Positions 57,130 through 64,000 of a stretch of 64,000 bases of DNA are shown piece by piece. Positions within the stretch are counted from its first letter, which is position 1. The number at the start of each line of letters is the position of its first letter. Under the pieces are notes generated by a model. That model had not been told where the DNA came from. It worked only from the letters and a program-made list of their open reading frames with translations, and did not search any database. The translations under genes and the position numbers were made by a program. The DNA is from Amphirosellinia nigrospora. Taxonomy: Eukaryota; Ascomycota; Sordariomycetes; Xylariales; Xylariaceae. The stretch spans positions 1,860,001 to 1,924,000 of the forward strand of contig SCHM01000004.1 of assembly GCA_004123355.1 (NCBI GenBank), written 5' to 3'.

Positions 57130-59286
57130 TGGAGGAAAGTGGCACGCTAGGTAGGTACCTAGTTATTGAAACTGATTGTTAATACTGCTGGAAAGTCACA
57201 ATGAGCGTATTTCTAGATATCGGGTAGAGTGTGTGGTATATAATAGACACTCCTAAATGGACGCACACTCGGAATACGCCGTGAAGACCGATTCAAGGTT
57301 TGGTTCCGATGCTAGCAATGTGCGGAGGTGGGATTACTTGGTGGGATTTAGTGTGCTGAAAATCGGGCTATTTTTAGCTGATGCTGCATCGTCTACATAC
57401 TACCTAGTACGCAGTATACAACCCTAGAACTTACCACTACACAATTATGAACAGCGGTTCATCGAGAAACCGAGGCATAATACACGTGTAAACTCGCCAT
57501 CACGGCGAGGATAACAACCGAGCCCTCTCACCTTCGCTTAACCAAGGGTTGGCCCGTCTTACTCAGTACTACACTATTGAACCCTAGTCGGCACATACTT
57601 ACTAAGCCATCCCGATTTGGCAAACATGATTATACTTCACCTGGTTCGCGTAGTCATCAGTTTGTATTTCGCGGCATTGGCTCATCTCTATCAAGTCTCT
57701 CTCTGATGAACACCTGCAGCTTCGAAGTCGGGTTGCTGAGTCGCGGACCTTGGCCGATTCTAAGACGTCGCTAACAACTGACTTATATGTAAACTCCAGT
57801 CCAAGCCAATCAGCCCTAACACTGCCTTAAACAATGGCCTATTTCGGCAGGTCGCCCAAATTGTTTCAGCCATCCTCCTGTATGAGCTGAACGAAGACAA
57901 CTTTCTTCAATTCATTGATATATATAAAAGTTGCCTAGATAAGCGAGTCAGGACGCTAGATTTTCGGTGCGCGCGGAGATCCTTAAACTCTCTTAGACTA
58001 TGTATAGGAGGCAGGTGCTGTGACGGGCAGTCCAAAACTCACTCAACCACCAAGGACCCTATCTCTATCTTTCATTATTTACTTAATTTAATTATCCCTC
58101 ACCACAAAGAGGTGGAAATACATGGATCTTAGGTACACTGATGACGGTGAGAACCGCCACTTAAAGTCGTAATTGACAATGCGTCCTAATCCGTTGGCCT
58201 TGGGGGATCTAGAGACTGAGACATCAATCAAACTGCTTACCCTGTCATTAAGTATTTGATCAAATAGGAAGTGATCATGGTCCTCTGACACATTATCATA
58301 CGATTACTGATGAACGCAGATGGGTGTCTTTTGTAAATTTGCAGCTCCCTTCAAGTAGTGTGCAAATTCATTTCGTTGTTTGCCTATATATTTAGGTGTT
58401 ATATTGTGAGGCCGCATAAGATATAAAGGGATTCTGGGATCTCTCTTGATGGTTAAATTAATTAATCAGGGTGACTAAAGACTTACGGGCGTAATAACAA
58501 GTGTTTATGGCCTACCTCCACCAGACCAGAAAGTCGGCGCCATGGGTTTGTTTTGATTTCAACAGCAAAGTTTTGTGGCGTTGATTTTTGTTTACTGCAG
58601 AAAGTGTTTAGGGATACACAATTTGCCCTGCGTATGCGTATGCGTTCCTAAACTCTCTCCAAACCTAAAGTCTGAGCCCCAGCTGAACCTTTGCCCACCC
58701 CTAAGCCCCAGCTATATAAAATTTTTCAATAATACGTACTATTGGCCTTATTTGGGTAATGGCTAGGTATTACAGAATCCGTCATCTGCATCCTTACTCT
58801 GTATTCTTAAGCCTGGGGTTCGATTCCCCCATCGGCTATCATTAACTTTTGTTTTTTATCCTTCATTTTTTTATACAAAAAGGCGTTGTAGTGTTTTTCT
58901 TCTCCCTATGTACTTGTAAGTTATTTTCTTGTTTCCTTATTATCTAAATTAATGTCTTGTGGTGTTCCAAGACCCCGAAGTACGTTGCATGGGTTTATTT
59001 ATCTCTCGGCTACGAGATTAAACAATGAGCCCGAACAAACTATTGTTATCGTAATATATCAAGGCGCTAGATTCCATCCATCACATGAACTTGAAATTAA
59101 ATCGTAAGAGAAGAACTCCGATAATGGATGATAAACGAGCGCAGCATTTTAACTTCATGACTTGAAATTATTATTGCCGAGGTAAATAGGCTTTAGATGT
59201 ATAGGTATCAGACCTCTATAGACATTCCCCCACTTATACAAACAGTCATCTATGTACACAGCCTCATCCTGGGTATAAATCCAACC
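57130..59286. other. Gene-poor region, 2.2 kb
   Basis: No conserved protein was recognised. The left side is the AYR1-like promoter. The right half is AT-rich. A tRNA-like B-box lies at 58811-58837. Confidence 0.55.
58811..58837 (+). other. tRNA-like 3' segment (B-box / T-arm look-alike)
   Basis: GGTTCGATTCC matches the pol III B-box consensus and sits in a T-arm-like hairpin followed by ATCGGCT. I could not find a matching 5' acceptor strand or clear A-box upstream, so this is at best a decayed tRNA or tRNA-derived remnant. Confidence 0.25.
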
Positions 59287-60770
59287 TTACGGCTTCGCCA
59301 CTGAAATAAAACCAAACCGAGCCCCAGCCGCCGACGAGCGCACGCCGTCCGCGCCCGTCGAGAACGAAGCGTCAGTCGCAGTGATCTTGGCAGTCTGCAT
59401 ATCATCGACGAAGACGCTGATGTCAGAGCCTATAGCCGTGATCCTTACGTGGTGATCTGTCGCCAGCGTAATTCCTGCGTCGCCTTGGCCCAAGGTAGAG
59501 AATGTGCCGCTGACGAACTTCTCGAGAATTATACTTCCCGAACCTGAGATTTTGGCGTGGTAGCCGTTGAGCTGTGTGAGGGTCATCTGACACGCCGGTC
59601 GCGCGAACAGGAGTCCTGCTTCGGTGTCTGAGTCCGAAACTGCGATGTGCCATCGAAGATCAGATCTCCAAAGTTGGTATCGAGCATCGCGACACCGGCG
59701 CCCGAGCTCACCAACCGCTCGTCGGCGACGGACCACGCGCTACCGTACTGTTTCCACCCGACCGAGTCCCCATCCGCGAAGTCGTCCTTAACAAGCATCG
59801 TGATCGGAGCGATCGTGCCGTCTTCGTTAAAGTACATACGATCATATGCCAACACGCGGTGGTTGCCGTCTGTCTCGCTCAGGGGCGGCGATGGTAGACG
59901 ATGTACCAAATATCTGTGTCCGGGATATTGATTACGCCGTTATGGCCACTTCCCTTCGCCACTGCCGAGTCCTGCTGGAGGATCTTGGCCAGTTTGTTAA
60001 ACGGCCCCAAGACGGAGTCGGACATGGCGTAGGAGACGCTGTAGTCTTCCTGTCCAGCCACCCTCAGACCACATCAGGTAGTACTTCCCGTTACGCTTGA
60101 TCATCTGTGTTCCTTCGACGTAGCCCTCGGGTGTGATTTCCTTGTATTGTGTCCCATCGTCGAATTGGCCGATGGAAATCATGTCGTCGTTGATTTTCGC
60201 CATGTTGCAGTGGGAGTGGCCTCCGTAGAAGATGTAAGCCTGGCCGTCGTCATCAATGAACACATCTTGATCAATCGGCTGCGCGCCGTTGTGATAGTCG
60301 CCGATGAGCGGCTTGCCGATGGCATCCACATAAGGGCCCTCGGGCTTATCCGACACCGCAACCCCGATACCACCGATGACACCTTGTTCCGGCTCTCCCT
60401 CTTGGATGTCATTGGCACCAAAGTAGATATAGTATTTCCCGTTTCTGGCTATAGGCGCAGGCGCCCATACGGCCCTATTAGCCCACTTGACATTGTCTGT
60501 TGTCAGGATGTTCGCATGCTTTTCCCAATGTATCAGATCAGGACTTGAGAAGGCGTCGAGATATGTCTGCTGCTCATATGGATAAGACGACGTGGGGAAA
60601 ACCCAGTACTTCCCCTCATAGAACTCAGTATCAGGATCCGCGTACCATCCGTCAACGAAAGGATTCCCGGATTCGGAGGTGGTGTAGTCAAGTGCGGTCC
60701 GACGCATGACGGGCAGTGCCCGCGTTATCCCTATGAGGCCAGCTGCCATGTATAATAGAGACCGAGCCAT
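59287..60770 (-). CDS. Secreted GH43-type glycoside hydrolase with C-terminal beta-sandwich domain
   Basis: Likely an arabinan- or xylan-side-chain hydrolase (alpha-L-arabinofuranosidase / beta-xylosidase type). The start MARSLLYMAAGLIGITRALP then VMRRTA is a plausible signal peptide; the same frame stays open upstream to an ATG at 61103 with a hydrophobic segment. Five-bladed propeller motifs: NPFVDGWYADPDTEF (general-base Asp), AVWAPAPIARNGKYYIYFGA, QPIDQDVFIDDDGQAYIFYG (pKa-modulating Asp), GYVEGTQMIKRNGKYYLMWS (general-acid Glu) and KGSGHNGVINIPDTDIWYIV then YHRRP. After the propeller, DDFADGDSVGWKQYG begins a concanavalin-like module ending ARFGFISVAKP. Frame changes occur near 60060 (at EGGWTG) and 59640. 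Catalytic residues are assigned by family pattern, not by structure. Confidence 0.88.
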
Positions 60771-62775
60771 TTCGAACGTCTCGGTCAGTCCGATGGCGGC
60801 AGAATAGTTCCCAACTGAGGTATCGTCCCACGCTTGGCCTGTGAAACGCCAACGACGGCCGGGTAAAAGCAAGAAGAGGCGGGCGCGGAGATTATAAGGT
60901 GCGAGGATAAGACTCGCGCATATTATAAATAAGGTTATATAGACGCCGAACGACCGGTGTCTCCCAAACAGGCCCATCGATGCCTGGCCTCCTGCCCGTC
61001 CGGGCGGGCGCGTGCCCTTCTCATGGACCACGGTATTAGTCCTCATGCCGGGTGACGACCCCGGGCTGTGGTCACGCTTCGGGGCCATTGCGGCTGTTTG
61101 CAACTACACACCACCCGGATGACCAAGCGTCGTCTTCGCGATGCTACGTTGAAAAGCAACATGCCGAGCCTGTTTGCAGCAAGGTTAGTCCTTATCCAAG
61201 ATCAATTTGTGGAGTTGCGGGTTAGTCTAGTCGAGTTGATAAGGCGGGGAAAGCTTGCAAAAGCCGGCTGTCTTGGTTTTCCTCACTTTGGCAGGCTGTC
61301 AAGATAAAAAGCAACGAGGCCTTCCCAAAGCGGACTGAAATCTGCTTGCATTGTCTGGAGCTAGTAAACGGCAATGCCGAGAAGCTTCCTAAACTCCGCC
61401 GGAGCTACGCTAAGGCTTGGAAAGGCAAGTTAACCTCCACTTGGTGATAATGAAGCCCCGGGAAACCTGCCTTGGCACATTCCGAGGAACCTGCTTAGCC
61501 CGGCCATCGTTACGAGGTATGCATATCCTCTAGACGGATGAGAAAGGTCTTCTCAACTTTGAATAGGTAGGATAGCATAAGCCAATAGTAGATGCCTAGG
61601 TGCACTTCTACCTTCCTTTCTGTCATTAGAATAGTCGTACAATGTTAGCCTAAGCTCAAGCTTCATCCCTTACACCTTGTCCTCGTAATTTTACGTACTA
61701 ATAGCTATGCAGCAATTCGAGCTAGAAGTCTGATGTTGCTGCGAACAAAGGCATGATAGATAGAAGCCCAGTTTAGTGATGTTCTCGATAGCGGGATACT
61801 ACTTCGAGATAGGTTCCTACGCTTGGGGAAGGGCTAACTTAGCGCCACATATCCGTAGGTATAGCTTCGGGCGTTCATGGATATAACTACAACCGCTACC
61901 AATGTAGTACATATAGATATACCTATCCAGAGGTGAAGATCCCTCATGCTAGCAAAGAATTATCGTATATTGCAATATTGCAGCCAAGATTTGGTTGTTT
62001 AGGATGCCCCGGGCGGTAGTGATTATTTCTGATACCTTAGATAGCAGATAGTTTTTAAGTCGCTCGGCAGCTCATCTATAGCTGGCGCCCTTCCTTGCCT
62101 AATGATTGGCTTCTCCTGTAGTTGCTGTACGTGTCGTATTGACGGAAGAGTCTCAGCGCTACCCATGTAATTCCTGGGGCCGATTCTTAAACCGTGCGTG
62201 CTTATGTTTGTTCTCAGATACTTCATAACTGGTATCATATATAAAATATTTCAAAAGTAATCAATCACTATGAATTTATCCCTCTACTTATCTCTCGAAG
62301 TATTAACGTATAAATCTATTTAGCATTAATATAACTATTGAAATTCATAGGCAATCTATAGGCGGTATACTCGTAGTAGGTATTTAGGTATTATAGGGGG
62401 AATATCTTACCCTATAAATCGCTAATATAAATTAGTATTCAAATTCACTCACATCATAACCATCTAAAACAAAATATTGCCTCATCCTCATCTCATAGCA
62501 GTAGCACAAATAATCTAGTTGGTTTCTACAATTGAATCTTGCTCGGAGTTAGGCGCAGCCTATACGACACCTAAAAAGGCATCTCGGAGCTATCATTCCG
62601 CATTCTACTGTGAACTGGGAGATAACAACAACCAATTCTCCGAAGCTGCATTTAAAACATGCATTCAGAGCCGCAAGTAGAATGGCTATACACAATTAGT
62701 TCAACGCCACCGCATCATCTAGTCAACTGCCTACTGCAAGTCGGCAATTGAGATAATGAGCCTAACCGGATCGCG
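60771..62775. other. Intergenic region between GH43 and O-fucosyltransferase-like gene
   Basis: About 2 kb and divergent. The left 333 bp may code an N-terminal extension of the GH43 frame (to 61103) with one hydrophobic segment. The rest, notably the AT-rich part 61960-62480, shows no recognised gene. Confidence 0.5.
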
Positions 62776-64000
62776 ATGGCAGCTCAGCGCCCCGGTACAC
62801 GTCGTGTCGCGCTGCTCGCCATAAGCGGAGCGACTCTGCTCATGATCTGGTATACTCGGGTGTTCAGCGCTTCATCCCAGTTCTCCAAGTCTACTGCTAT
62901 AGACGCCGGCATTCACACTCCGGCGTCGCTCCCTGGCAACACCCCACAAGTAGACCTCTCATCCGCCCGGGCGCCTTTCATCTCCTGGCCGCTACAACGC
63001 CTGTGTACGGAGCAAGTAGAGTCGGAGTCCCTCGTCCCCGGCCTCGTATTCCTATGCGACAACAACAGCGGCGGGCCGGGGAACATACGGAACTACATCC
63101 TGACATGTGTGCGGTACGCCATCGAGGCCGGCGCGACGGGGCTACAGATCCCACGGATCCGCACGCGGTCGACGAATGACAAGGCGAATCTGTTCAAGGA
63201 GTACCAGCCGTTCGGGTACATGTTCTCGGAGGCGCATTTCCGTGCTGCCATGGAGGAGGCGTGTCCGCACATCTCGCTCTTCCCCAGCGAGGCGGCACTG
63301 GACGCCATCCCGGGCGTGGCGGCCAAGGCGGCCCGGGAGAAGCTCCCGCCCGAGCGCATGGTGCGGCGGATCACGCCGAAGGAATTCGGCGGCTCGCGGC
63401 CGGCTGCGATCCCGGGATGTGAACAGACACACGGACCGGTTCGGGGATGCTTTTCGGCAGTGGGTGCGCGACACCGTGGCGGACCTGGCTCTCCGACCGC
63501 CGGCTGGGGATCCATGCTGTCCGGCTGTCGTGGGGCGTGCTCTGGGACTGGCAGATTTTTCGCGATGGGTCAGAGCTCGCAGCTACTTTCGGTGGGCTCC
63601 TGAGGATCCGGAGGATATACTCGAGCTCGCTGATCGCGTAGTGCGGTCGGCGAGGGAGCTTGCCGCGTCGGGAGCGCAGGGTGGGGACGGCGTGTCTGCG
63701 AGAACTACGCGTGAGGGCCGGTTCTTGGGTATTCATCTTCGGACAGAAGAGGACGCGCTCTCCCAGTGGCCGACTTACGAGAACCAAAGCAGAGGCTATT
63801 TCCAAAAGGCAGAGAAGCAAGGGTTCAGGGGCGGGGTGTCGTATCTCGCATCGGGGAGCGAGAAGGAGACACGAAGATTTGGCGAAGACGCGCGAATACA
63901 CTTAAACCTAAACGTCAAGTCCAAGTATGATTTGGTACAGGGTCGAGAGTTGGAGAAGTTAAAATCATTAAGCTGGGACCAGCAGGCACTCGTGGATTTT
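62776..64000 (+). CDS. Fungal O-fucosyltransferase-like (GT65/68-type) membrane protein, 3' end outside window
   Basis: Type II membrane topology: MAAQRPGTRRVALLAISGAT then LLMIWYTRVFS is a short basic tail and a signal anchor. The lumenal domain has LVPGLVFLCDNNSGGPGNIR then NYILTCVRYAIEAGATGLQI, like fungal proteins annotated as GDP-fucose protein O-fucosyltransferase-like. It continues FKEYQPFGYMFSEAHFRAAM then EEACPHISLF. A one-base frame change near 63415 is followed by NRHTDRFGDAFRQWVRDTVA, and later GRFLGIHLRTEEDALSQWPT, the donor-site-like HxRxE(D) motif. The frame is open to base 64000, so the C-terminus is missing. The fold assignment is moderate to good; the donor sugar and acceptor are not known. 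Confidence 0.75.

Noticed and set aside
1-64000. Search for virus-like or LTR elements, CRISPR arrays and rRNA genes
   Set aside because: No reverse transcriptase, integrase, capsid-like or terminal-repeat signature was seen, and no spaced direct-repeat array or rRNA-like segment was recognised.

Overview
The window looks like nuclear DNA of a filamentous ascomycete (Pezizomycotina). Short spliceosomal introns of about 50-240 nt with GTRNGT / YAG borders interrupt most genes. The protein set is typical of these fungi: Zn2Cys6 factor, fungal HAK potassium transporter, TPS3/tpsC-type trehalose subunit, PX/DUF3818 protein, SDHA, CGR1, RSA4/Notchless and MSH4. Composition, AGGT-type microsatellites and the secreted plant-polymer enzymes would fit a Sordariomycete-like saprotroph or plant associate, but that placement is inference. 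I see no virus-like element, CRISPR array, rRNA gene or complete tRNA gene.

Layout. 1-2.37 kb (-): low-complexity proline/serine-rich protein running off the left edge. 6.5-7.0 (+): CGR1. 7.9-9.0 (+): coiled-coil protein with one membrane segment. 10.3-13.3 (+): PX/DUF3818 protein. 13.9-16.2 (+): succinate dehydrogenase flavoprotein. 17.1-18.1 (+) and 18.2-20.3 (-): an SDR and an MFS transporter tail to tail. 23.5-26.7 (+): C2H2 plus Zn2Cys6 transcription factor. 27.6-28.9 (+): ankyrin protein. 29.2-30.6 (-): PL9-like pectate lyase. 31.2-33.7 (-): protein-kinase-like gene. 34.2-37.4 (-): HAK potassium transporter. 38.9-40.3 (-): branched-chain aminotransferase. 41.0-44.1 (-): TPS3/tpsC-like trehalose complex subunit. 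46.0-48.8 (-) and 49.3-52.3 (+): RSA4 and MSH4, head to head. 52.7-53.0 (+): membrane-protein fragment. 53.9-55.7 (-): aromatic-ring FAD monooxygenase. 56.2-57.1 (-): AYR1-like reductase. 59.3-60.8 (-): GH43 enzyme. 62.8-end (+): O-fucosyltransferase-like protein running off the right edge. Several gene-poor blocks of 1-4 kb lie between them.

The strongest genome-wide observation is technical or evolutionary. Almost every conserved gene, including ones expected to be essential, carries single-base insertions or deletions that break its reading frame, while splice sites and residues on either side stay conserved. Many fall in short homopolymers. Uncorrected long-read indels explain this better than decay. 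A few genes (AYR1-like reductase, most of the FAD monooxygenase) read through cleanly. CDS spans given here are therefore gene extents, not single open frames.

Functionally this is a housekeeping neighbourhood (respiration, ribosome assembly, meiosis, potassium uptake, trehalose, branched-chain amino acids) mixed with accessory genes (two secreted carbohydrate-active enzymes, SDR/MFS pair, FAD monooxygenase, kinase-like and ankyrin proteins). I did not find a convincing novel multi-gene system.
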